A stretch of 64,000 nt of DNA from Mycteria americana (Eukaryota; Chordata; Aves; Ciconiiformes; Ciconiidae), in NCBI RefSeq assembly GCF_035582795.1, contig NC_134367.1, positions 82,691,062 through 82,755,061 on the forward strand, in the 5' to 3' direction. Positions 1 through 29,000 of the stretch are shown piece by piece. A program made the translations under genes and the position numbers. Each line of letters opens with the position of its first letter. The stretch's first letter is position 1. The notes under the pieces were generated by a model. It was not told the origin of the DNA, made no database searches, and saw only the letters and a list, made by a program, of their open reading frames with translations.

Positions 1-17315
<17,315 letters not shown>

Positions 17316-17699
17316 TCAGGGCCTAACCGCCCCCCGCCCGCCTCCCCCTCCGCGGGGCACACCAGGCCCCGCACACCCCCGCTCCCCAGTCCTCCCCCGC
17401 GCCCAGCTCCCCCAGCCCCCCTCGCCTTCCCCCCTCGCCGGGATCTCGCCCCCACACACACGCCCGGTACCGCCCGGGCCCCACCGTCCCGCCGGGCCCA
17501 CGCCGCACGCTCCGCCCGCCCTCCCCGCTGACCTCTGTCCCCGACAGGCCGCGCCAGCCGATCGCCGATCGCGGGAGGCGGTGCGGGGGGGCTGGCGCCC
17601 ATTGGCGGCCGCAGGGCGCCTGCGCGCGGGGCGGCCCCAGCCCCGCTCCCCCCCCGCCCTCCCCGCGCCCGCCCGCCCGCCCGCCGCGGCGTGTGTCAG

Positions 17700-17904
17700 C
17701 CAGCCATGGAGCGGCCGCCGCCGGCCGCCGCCGGCCCCCGGGCAGCACCGGCCGCGCCAGCGCCACCACCACCGGCACCCAGGGGAGGCGGCAGCGGCGG
17801 CGCGCCCGCCGGCAGCGCCTGGCGCCGCTGGGCGCAGTGACAGCGTCCCCCCGGCCCCGCCGGCCCCCGCCTCCCGCCGCCGCCGCCGCCGCCTGCGATG
17901 CTCA
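17700..17904 (+). other. TAF5L: TAF5L probable non-coding exon 1
   Basis: A strong donor, CTCA|gtgagt, sits at 17905 within the CpG island and faces TAF5L. The first coding exon at 22889 has an acceptor immediately upstream of its ATG, so an upstream non-coding exon is required. The exon start is not determinable. An ATG at 17898 would lie in the mature leader. Confidence 0.5.
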
Positions 17905-20900
17905 GTGAGTGGCGGCGGGCGCGGAGCGGGGAGCGGGGGCCGGCGCGGGGCTGCGGCCCGAGGCCCGCACGGCGCCGGGGTGGGGGAGCGCGGGGGGGGG
18001 CGGCGCCGGCCGGCGGCGGGAGCGGGCCCCGTGCGTCCCGCCGGGCCGCCTCGTGGCGGAGGCCCGCAGGCCCGGCCCGGCCCGGCCCGGCCCGGCTCGG
18101 CCCGGCAGGCGGCTGCCGGGAGGCCGGCGGGCCCCGCGGAGGCTCGGGCACGGGCGCGGCCCTCGAGGGCAGCCCCGGGTGAGAGCAGGGCCGGGCGCTT
18201 CCCTGCGCCCGGAGGTCGCGGGGTGGGCTTTTATCGTGACGGGTTTTTTTCCCGTGCAAAGTGCGTGGGTTTAATTAGCTGCTTCTTATCGCACCGCTTC
18301 CCTTCCCTTGTCTTTTTTCCTTTTTTTTTTTTTTTTATTTTTTTAATGCTGATAGGGGAAGACTTTCGCTTTCGCGTCCCTTCAGCGAGCGCCCTGCAGT
18401 TTCCCACTCGTGAGCGTTGCCCGGGCGGCAGCAGCCCCGGGCGCGTTTGGGACGGGCGAGGGGCTCCGTGGGACTCCTGGCCTTGGCCCGGGTTTCTGTT
18501 GGCGGGGCCTAGAGGCGAGCGGCCCTCGCTCCGGCCGCTGCGCTCGGAGGAGGAAGGGTTGGGTGGCGGAGGCCGAAGGCGTAAGGAGGTGTCCTGTGGG
18601 CAGGAGCACGGCGCGTCCTGCCCAGGTGCCGCCGAGGAGATCGAAGGGGTGAAGCGCGCTGCTTGGCCCTGTCTTCGGGGGGGAGGAAAAAAAGCCTTGT
18701 GGAGTTGGCAAAGCTTAATCTGTGGACGGTGAGCCAAATCCGGGTCCGATGCAAGTGGCTCTTCTGAAATCACAGCTGTTTTCTCTCTGCCTCGTCGCAT
18801 GAACGCCGCTGCTCAGGCAAAAGCCTTCTCCGTAGTTCCTGCTCTCTGCAGCGCTTTTCCTATTTTGCACCACCGCCACACCGAGTCTCCCTGTCAACTT
18901 GTCGTGTTTACTTGCCTGTTTTTCTGAATTGCAGCTGCTGCGTGTGTGAAGTCCCTCGGCTCTAGGTTCTGATCTTCGTATCAGTTTATTTTGTTTATTC
19001 TGAAATTTCGTAAATCTTAGATTAACTTAATGTCACAAAATTAAAAATTAGGTGATTTAGTATTGTTGGTAGACTCCAAATTTCACCTGTAGTGGTAAGA
19101 GATAAAAGATGGTACTTCTCTGTCCACAACTGAGGCCTGAGACACGGTTCTTGGTAGAGAATATTCAAAATGTGCTTTTGTGGGTTGTTTTATTGTTGGG
19201 GGTTTTTTTAAGATTGCTTGTCCTTGGTTCTTCTCTGATGCTCACAGGTCTTTCCTCGGTCTGTTGGAAGGAAGAGACTGCTGTCCCTGCGTCAGGACAG
19301 GAATGCAGAATATTTAAAAGCAGCGTTTCCAATGCTGGTTTTCAAGCTCTTTTTCGTATGCCTGTACTGGTAATATTTCAAGGCCGTGGAATCTGCCTAA
19401 ACCTGTACCCAGGATGTAGCATAGGCAGGGAACAAATTTTCTCGGCCCAATGCTTAGTACACAGCTAATTTCCAGCTTTTCTAGGAAAGAGGAACTTGTG
19501 ATGTGTTTTGTATGATCGGCCTCTCCTCTGGGTTTCTTCAGTGTTTTTGGTTCCTCAAAAAAATTTAACCTAATATCTTTTTTGGTGTGTGTGATCCAAT
19601 TTGTGACACTGCAGAAAACGCTGCATTGTAGCTGTGCAGACTCCCGATGTGATCTTTCTTCTCTCTTTCCTTATGTATTTTGCTTATCAGTAAAAATAGT
19701 TAATGGCATTAGTATTTATTGTTCTCTCTGCCTGTTTGAGAAGAACGGGGCAGCTGGGACTTTTGAACAATTGTTTCAAGCTTTCTGCAGGCATGGACAG
19801 GGAATGCTATATGCGTTCAGTTTGTTTCATATTTTGGAGATTATCTTCAGCGATGAGAGCTAGAGTCTTAAAACTGATTGGAAGTTAAAATGGCAGGCTT
19901 GTCCTTTTTTGCCTTTAAATTCTGCATCATTGACCTGTTGTGAACTGGCTCAGCTTGAACTCAGTTAAAGGCATTTTGGCAAGCCATCCTTATGTTTATT
20001 TTATGATATACTCTAATTTTGAGGGCTTGATAAAGAATATTTGTAGGAATGTTGGGTTTGCTCTTCTTGCACTTTTCACAAACGCTTTCCCTGCTCCTGT
20101 GACGCTGCTCTTTGTGATGCTGAGGCTGAAGTATAAAGGCAAAGTGAACGAAGAAACAAAGACCTCACATGAAAGTAGGGGTGATAGTGTGTCTGATGCC
20201 CATGGGTGTTTTTTGGTGAAGATGGATTTCCTGTAAGGTAGTTCCTGTTCTGTCACCTGGGAGTAGGGAAAGGGATCTCCTTGAGATACTGTTTGTAACA
20301 CCCGCTTCTGTGACAGCTGGGAGGAGTATACAAGGTATGTGAAGGGAGCAAGAAACTGTACAGATTGCATAAAGCAGCTGCAGATGCCACGTAGCTAATC
20401 TTGGCTGAAGAAACTGGGGCTTCGCTGTTATCCCCAAAGCTCTGAAAAAGCTCGGATTTGAATCAGCTGCCAGCGACTGCTCCTTTCCCAGGCCCTTCTC
20501 TCTTGCTGCTAAAATGCCTGATCCCGATGTCAGAATTTGAGACTACTGGGTAACCTACTGCTTTTTTTGCCTATAATTTAAAATTTACCATTTTCTCTGT
20601 TGGTCATCTGCTCGTTCGGCAGCTTGAAAAGGCTGATCTCAGTGCTCCTCTTGTTTGTCACTGTCACTTCAAAGGATCCTCTGGAGTTCTGCATCTTTCA
20701 CACACCAGTTTTCGGTTTCTCCAATCCATTATGAGTTTATGAGGAATTATCTGTACATGCATGCTGTGCCATAATGAATAAGGATTTTCTCACTGAATCT
20801 AACCTAGCGCAAACTGATCCTGTAACTGGAGCAAAAAAGGATGGGCAAGGATATTTCTAGATGCTCTCTCTTTGCAATTGAACCACAGACCTGAGGCCGA

Positions 20901-22888
20901 TTTGCAGTTTTGACTGGCTAAACCACTTCAGAAACATGTAGTTGAATCTGTTCCGTGCCATTGTGGGAATGAGTTTCTTTTGGATTATAAGCCAAATACA
21001 ACAATCTAGACGCAAACTCTCCAAAATGGTTTCTAAACCTGAAATAAGCATCTATGAGAGCATCTCAAATATAATTAAGTTGCCACCCAAACCGAAGCTG
21101 TATGGCAGACTGCACGGAGAGGCTTTAGTGTGGACCTGGGCAAGTCACTTGCATGTGAGTCCATACTGCTAGCTGAAATGCAGAATGGTAATGTAATACA
21201 TTGCGAAGCTTAGTTAAGGGTGTGTTTTAGGAGGACGACAAGATGCTGGTCCATCCCTGTGTCCACCCTTCTTCGTGGTCTTCATTAGAATTCTGTCTTT
21301 CCTACAGTTTTGTGCAGCAGAGAAAGTGTTATATTTGAGACAGTGTAAGCCTCAGATATAATTTCTTTAATTGCAAGGAAGATGAAAAGGAAGTTTGCTT
21401 TTGGAGTGGAAAAAGTTGTGGTTGAAACTCATGATTTTAATGGGTCTATCTGGAAATGCTTTGAAAACTTGGTATCAGTTGATGCCTCTTCCCCACCCTC
21501 AACAGTTTTCACCTGTGAGAGCAAACAGAAATCTTTTTAAGGTTCTTGCTAAAGCCTATGGGTTTGCAATTCCATGTATCTGTTTAAAGTAACTTTTGCT
21601 GAAACCTTGTATCCTTGTCCGCTTGGAAGTTCACAGAAGGCTTATTGTTCTAACGACTGGGATAAGTGTGCATGGGTATTAGAAAAGGCTCATTTATGAT
21701 CATATTTTTAAAGCTGTCATTTTGTTAGAAATACAGTTCTTACAAGGAGGGGAAGGGCATCCTTGTCTGTCTCTCTGAGAAGCTGTGTTTCATCAGATTT
21801 AGCTACTCAAACCAGAAAGTATGTGCACTTGTAAAACGTATGCAGGTCCCTGGTCGTGTGGCTGTAAGGATTAAAACTATCTTGAGGCAGGCTTTACCTA
21901 TTATTCTGATAGAATAAAACTCTTGCTTAGTTCTGCTTTATTTAAAGCCTTTTAAGTTATCTAAATTTCTGTGTAAAATCGATGGCTATTGTGAAGGATT
22001 GGTGGCACTCAGGGACTACTCAAATAGTAAGGGTGCTATTGCGTTCATCTTACTGAGGTTCTTTTATTACAAGCCAGAGGCTAAAAGCTAGCATCAGGCT
22101 CCTTTCGGTTTTGAGATACTACCAAGTGGTGTTTGTGAGGATGGCTTTCAAAATTTATATAAAGGAAATGTCAAAGGATTCTTTTTTTTTTCTTTTTTTT
22201 TTGTTTAGCTTTTGTAGGAGGGAGGTCTAGATAGATAGGGCAGGTGAAAAAGGCAGAAGACTCTGCTTTTGTTTTAATTTCCCTGTTTTTTTCTGGGGAC
22301 TTACCTGACGGCAGTGCCAGAAGTCTGGCTCTGACCTTTAAGTTCAGGCAATAAGCTATTGCGTCTTGGACTCACCAAGTAGGTGTGCTATTTAAAGCAT
22401 TATGATTCTCAAATTTCCTTCTTTCTATATTAATTTCTCATTCCCTTGACTCTTCTGGAATTGTTTTGTTGGTTGGTCAAGCAGAGGAATCAGAAAATGA
22501 CTGAAGAATACCCAAACTGCTACTGTAAAAAAGCAAGGAGGAGAAACGTTCCCTTTTTATGAGTTATTCTTAACAAAAACAAATGCTTCAGCTCACCAGT
22601 GCAGTTTAAGTTGAGAATCCTCAAAAGTATTTTTGATTCCTCGGTGAAATTAGTAGAATTAGGCAGCAAAGTATCTTCAGGGATCTGGTTCAAAGTGTCT
22701 AGTTATGCCTTAGTACTGAGAGGCAAATGCCTAAAGGTTTTGTTTCATACTTCAGTAATGAAGTTGACTTCAGCAATGAAAATACCGAGCCATTTGTCTT
22801 CTATCAGTTTTAATACGGCTATGGTGTATGTTGATCTTAGCATATACCTACACAATAAGAGCCTCATCATCTCTTTCTTTTCTTTGAG
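17905..22888 (+). other. TAF5L: TAF5L intron 1 (5' UTR intron)
   Basis: From the gtgagt donor to a GAG acceptor (tttgag) at 22886-22888. The first 750 bases are CpG island; the rest is AT-rich with a T-tract near 18320-18337 and another at 22182-22202. No gene is supported inside. Confidence 0.6.
18071..18105. repeat. (CCCGG)n pentanucleotide repeat
   Basis: Seven near-perfect CCCGG units in the CpG island, one with a T for C. Confidence 0.9.
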
Positions 22889-22891
22889 GTC

Positions 22892-23033
22892 ATGAAACGC
22901 GTACGCACAGAACAGATTCAGATGGCAGTGTCCTGCTACCTCAAGCGCCGTCAGTATGTGGACTCGGAAGGTCCCCTAAAACAAGGGCTGAGGCTGTGTC
23001 AGACTGCTGAAGAGATGGCAGCTAATCTCACAG
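22892..23033 (+). CDS. TAF5L: TAF5L first coding exon
   Basis: Forty-seven codons plus one base, donor CACAG|gtaatc. The exon probably begins at 22889, so only GTC precedes the ATG. The preceding acceptor is a less favoured GAG. The -3 base at the ATG is G. Confidence 0.96.
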
Positions 23034-26000
23034 GTAATCCTGTCATATTTTCCATGGGTGCTTCTTGGCAGAGTTGTGACAAGTGTGAGTGTGTATATTG
23101 GTAACTACGTTGATTTGTCTACACATATGGACAGCTCTCCTTTTGAAATAAAGAAATTTCCCAGAGTGAAGTTGGCGTGAGTTATGAACTTTTGAAGAAT
23201 GAAAATGTGGATGAAAGTGTAATGAGGTGAGATTCATGGTCAGTGAAACAGCAGGCTGAAGTACCAGGTCAAGGTAGTGAAAATGTGTATATTCTATCCC
23301 AGAGAACATGAAGTCTGGTGAGTAGTGGTGCTTTGGGACGGAGGTGAGAAGAACCTAGACAAGGAAGTAAGTAGAAGCAAGAAAATCTGTTGTACCGTTG
23401 TACTCCAGGGGAGCTATATAATGTGAAATGGAAGTGATACACACTGTTTCTTTCTCTGGCTTAGTCAGCTTTCTGGTTGTGAAAGCTCTGCTCTGTCACT
23501 TGGGGGGAAAAAAAAAGGCAACCCTTCAGTGGATGAGACAATTTATTTCCCTGCTTTTCCCTTTCTCTTCTTTCTTAAAGGCTTCTGAATCCTGTTACAC
23601 TACCTGCTGTTCAAGTCCTGTCTGACAATCTTCATTGTAATTCTTATTTTTGTTATAACAAACTACACTACGGCTTGAACACGTACAAATACTGAAAGGA
23701 TGAAAGCAATGTGGAGGTTATAAAGATGAAATTTACCTGTAAAAGTAATAGAAAATACTGGGCTGACCTTTGGGTGAAAATGAAAGGAGGAAATGTTTTC
23801 TGTTAATGAAACTGCTTAGATTGTGACAGTATCCCAGGCTAAGAGTGGTGGAGACCTTAGTTACTTGTGATACAACTTGATTTGACAAAACATTAGTTGC
23901 TCTACAACTGTGCTTGTAGCTAGGTAAAATTGGACGCCAGAATAGCTCTGTCCACCTGTAGAGTATTTTGCCATAGTTACAATCCAAAGATGAGTGACTT
24001 GTGGGTAAATGTCCGGGCTGACTTTCTCAGGGGCTTGAAGGAAATTGGGTGATACTTCATTATTAGAAGTCGCTTACATCTTCTTAGTACTTTTCATTTT
24101 ATTTCTGTTTTCGGACTAAGTATCGGAAGTTTGTTGCAACTCCCTGAAATAATACTGGGGGAGATGGGGAAGGAATGAAACCAAAGTAAAATGCTGAATT
24201 GTTTTTGATGGGAGTCTTTACAGGAGAGGTGGGTAGAAAGGTCAGTGTTGAAACGGGCTTTGAACTTGGGACCAATTTATACCAGGAGGACACAAGAGTA
24301 TCTGAAGTAGGAGAGAAGAATTGGATTGCAAGCCCTTGCATTTGCATATGGCATCATGCAGGAAAAAAAACGTTTCAGTAAAGAGTGTGAATGAGTGTGT
24401 GATTGGGTTTTGTCTTTTTACTAATCTTTCACCAAATGTTATTACTAAACTACTTCTTATTAGTCTGTATCCTCTTGCCAGTGCAAGGGTTTTGTGGCTG
24501 GTGATTCAGAACTTAGTCATCAGTTTTCGTTAGAACTGAAAATGGTCTGCTCTCATGTATTCAGCTGCTTACTACTACTTCTTGTCAAACATGCTTGTAG
24601 TAAGCTGTCAGTGAGTTTGCTGCAGTTCTGTGAATGACTGTCGAAAAAGAAAAACACAGCTTGTACTTACTCTGACAACAGAGGCTGAAAATACTTTCTG
24701 CTGCAGTCATCTTAGTTTGGCAAACTGAATAAAAACTGACCAGATTCTAAAGCCTGCATTGCTGTATTTTGGGGAAAGCCATCAAATATTTTTGTCTGAA
24801 GACGTCTTTGCTCATTCCTGAACAATACTCACCTCACTTTTTCTGTTCAGCTCTTTTCTTTTGTTTGACTTTTAAATTAACCAGCCTGTATAAATGGGAG
24901 AGTTGCTTACTTCTGTCCTCAATTCTGTGACTACTTCTTTCACAGTGAAGAGTGTCCTCTGGTTTTGGTTTTAAATAGTTGTGTTTCTCAGTTTTACCTC
25001 AGCATTTCTTTTTTTCGTCTCCAGAGTCTCTTGAGTTCAGCGCTTCTCCATTGCTTCATATACTTGCTATATCTGTACAGCTCTGTTTTCACAGAATCAT
25101 AGAACAGCCCAAGTTGGAAGGGACCGCAAAAGATCATCTGGTCCAACCTTTTGTGGGAAAGGGAGCCCAGATGAGATTGTCTAGCATGCTGTCTGATCAC
25201 ATCTGCAGTAAATACAGCACAGAGCTTTCTCATGACTATCCCGTATTTCTGTAGGAAACTAGAAGAATATTTGAGGACAGAATGAGTGACTTAAGGAACA
25301 GGTTCCTCTAATATTGCCCATAGTATGCTATCGACACATAGGACTATCTGAAATAATGTAAAATTATGCATCATCACACTCAATGTAAAAGAGGAATCAG
25401 TTGCTGTGAAACAGCATTTACAGTAGCCCCTCATTTGTTAGCTGGAAGCAATGCTGCTCGTAGCCAACACATAAGAGCAGGAAGCTACTGTCCATATCCC
25501 CAAGTTAGGAGTGAGTTCCTTTGAATTTGCTATCAGGTCGCATAGCTGGCTACAATTACTGGAAGTAAAGTCAAGGAGCAGATGTTTCCAACAGACGTTC
25601 TTATGACCACTGGGGAAGGTGGAAAAGAAACTATGGTGGATTTATTAATATAGTAGAAGGATATGGCCACTGTTTTATTTCCACCAGGAGAAAAGTATGC
25701 CTAAAAATTTACTCTGTTGTTTTGGAATCAGTTGAGCTCTTCATCCCTTTTGCAGTTCTGGTTGGTGTAAAGTTTTGGGAAGGAAAAGAATTAGAATTTG
25801 AACTTGTTATAACTGTCTGATGTGTAGGGTTCGTTTACCATTTGTTTGATGGGGATGAGCTCTAGCATCATTACTGAAACAGTAGGGCATAATGATTGCA
25901 GAGTCAGACTGCTCTAGGATAGGTACCAAATACAATGTTCCTCTTTCTGAAGCATGAAGTAAATCTTAATTTTGGAATTAAGTTGCTCATACAGAGAAAG

Positions 26001-29000
26001 TTAAATAGGTGTCATGGAGGGAGCACTTCACAAAGCCAAGGACAGTAAGTTGTGCTTGTATGGCATGAGCAAGGTGGCAAGTCATTCCCGTTCTTGCTGA
26101 AACAAGGCCACCAGAAGCCCGTGAAGTTGACCCTTGTACGTAACCCTGTGACACAGCATAAAAGACAGGCCCTCATATTTGTTTTTCTTTTCTTTTACAA
26201 GGAGTAGTATGTGTGACATTGAACACTGTCACTAAGCATTATTGAGTTACTACGTGTGCATGCATGCAGTCTACCTTCTCATGCTGAATATTGATTATAT
26301 TAAATTTTAGTCCCAATAGCAGAGTTTCTTACTTCAGCTGTTAGGTAGTACCAGTATGTGAGCCTGGAGTTCTTACCAGTTTGAGTTTCTGAAGCAGGCA
26401 GGTTGTGGAAAGCACAGTGTATCTGTACCTTTCAACAGGTTATATTTGTTTATTTCAAAACTGATTTGAGTGAAGATAGGGTATCGGTGCTGGAATCTGG
26501 ATTTTTTTTTTTTTTTTTCCCTCCCCCATGAGGGGATGATAAGCACAGCCCAGCGCTCTGTTTCCGAAGCTGAATTTAGCTTGCCGTGGAGAGTCGGTAA
26601 ACACACCTCCTGTATTTCCATAAGGTTCAGGGAGCTAGACCTGTGTCTTCCCAGAGAGAGAGAGAGGGGAGAATAGTGACAGGCTGCCTGTACACCATGT
26701 GCTGATCTCTTTCTAATTAGAAGCATTGAGATGAGCTGGAGGCTGGCCTATCTCTCTTTAGCATGTGAAAATTTGATGATGTTGTTTATAGACTTCCAGG
26801 GCTGTCAGAGTTGTGCCTCTGTGCGTGAGCCAAATGCTGGAACAAAAAGCGATCAATCAGGACTAGGAAGGCAAAGAGAGGATGGAAAGCAGTGGGGGGC
26901 AGGGGAGACTGAAAGAAGTTGAAGGAGTTGAAAGTGAGAGTAATAAAAATAGGTTTTGTGGAGGGAAAACAGTTATGAATTAAAAAAAAACATTAGGAAA
27001 GGAAAACAGAGTGAAACTCCTTGCCCTCTTGTGCTTTTCTTAGAAGAGCAGACAAATTAACGTATTAGTTAAAATTTAGAAATGTAAATTTTGTAACTTG
27101 TGTTTGTAATCACTGGTATTTGTATATGCTTAGGGTATGTTGGTAGGTGTCTGTAAACTTGCACAAAGTCCCCTGTCAAATTTTGAGGGGTTAGCAGAAG
27201 AGCAAAGGTTTTGTGCCAGAGAAAGAAAAGCCAGTTCCCTTTCTAAATAGTTCAGAACCATTTCTACCAGAGTTGATACTGGTTCTGAAAATTGGTTTAA
27301 CACCATCTCAGGAGACTATAACGAATGGGTTTGTGGTCAGATACCAGCTGCCCTTTACCCTAAAATCCTCATTGAGCAGGACACGTTTTGATTAAAAACT
27401 AGTGTTTGCTTAGAGATTCAGTGTGTCTTCACTACCACTTCAGGGAGACTAGTAAATGATAATTATTATAATCTGTAGTAAATGATAATGACTGGGCCGA
27501 GGAATTTGAGACTGAGGTAGTGTCACTACAGACCTTCTGTCCACGATGGGTGGTGGGTCCAACTGAAAAAGAAACTTTGTTTTGTAGAAAGTTGTAGATT
27601 CATTTCCTCATCTTTTCTGAGTGCAAAGTAGTAAAACTGCTGAGTATCTTGTAAAACTGAAGGGATCTGTGACAGCGTTACAACCTTAAGTTCCCAAGAA
27701 ACTGAGAGTATTTGAAAACTTAAAAATGTGTCCTGGGGAGAGCAGGTGAGTTGCTGAGCTTTTTAGGGGTTTTTTAAGCTTTCAGTATACTTTCTCATTT
27801 ATGATCTGTCTAGGTTGTTAATGCCATGTTTAGATGCTTCAGACATCCCTGGACGGTTTGAAAGATGAAATGTCACCTTGGTGGCTGCATTACCTTGGAT
27901 TTTATGAGAGGCTTTGTTTCCAGACATGCATGCAAAACTCCTTAAATCCTTACTTAATTTTATTTATTTTATTTCACAGTCCAATCTGAATCTGGTTGTG
28001 CCAACGTTGTGTCTGCAGCTCCCTGCCTGGCGGAGCCACAGCAATATGAAGTACAATTTGGACGATTACGCAATTTTCTCACAGGTAAATATCAGGAAGC
28101 AAGGAAGAGGAAAGTAGCTGATTTTTTTTCTTTGTCATTTCAATGAGTAAAGGGCAGTATAATAAAAAATCATGTCTCTAACAATCTTTTGATTTCTAGT
28201 TTTGAGATTTCATTTACTACAATTAGAAATATTTTTCTTTTTCTTTCCTTTTTTTTGATGCCTGAGTGCTGAGTACCTTTGACTTTTGTAGATAGCTGCC
28301 TGTTTGCCCTTTCTTGTTCGAGCATGTGGCCTTTGTATATGTGTAGATCTTCTAGACATACGTATACAGGGCAAGAAGGAAGATTAGAGTCTTATGTGAA
28401 AGGCAGGTGACTTAGAAATTAATGTAGTTCTTTGCTGTCTCCTAGGTTAGCGTTTTTAATTTTATTCATAATTGGCTTTTTTTATGATGGTCTAGATTTT
28501 TAAGGGAGAATTTGTTCCCTTAAATTTACCCGTACTGGCTTTGAGACTGGAGGTATATGACAGAAAGAAAAAAAATTCTCATTCTGTAGTGTGATGCAGA
28601 AGAGAATCATGATTTTTTTATTTATTTATTAAAAAAAAAAAAAAGGTGGGGGGTCACTCCTGGGAATGTCCTTATTTCTTCTATAAGTCCCAAATGTGGG
28701 AAGAAGAAAGCAGGTAGGATTTTTAGATAATAGTACCAAGGAAAGTGAAGTTGCCACTCCTCCCGCCTTTGAGCACATCTATGTTTGTCCAGTGTAGGGA
28801 TTTGATCCCAGTGTGTGTAACACTAGGATTAATATTCCTGATAGCTGTTGAAGGGAAAGGGAGGGAGGCAGGCAAGAAGGCAGAGGCAGAAAATAGTGCC
28901 TTAGTTTTAGGCTTGCCACCTAGAGCAGTTCAACACCATTGCACTTCAGTATTGAGGGTAAATTCGTACGGTTTAATAGATTTTTGAGAAGTATGACTGC

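Noticed and set aside
17581-18800. Long overlapping open frames on both strands (up to 383 codons) in the URB2/TAF5L island
   Set aside because: GC-rich, stop-poor DNA gives long frames in every phase. Their Ala/Gly/Arg/Pro composition is low-complexity and several begin at GTG rather than ATG.
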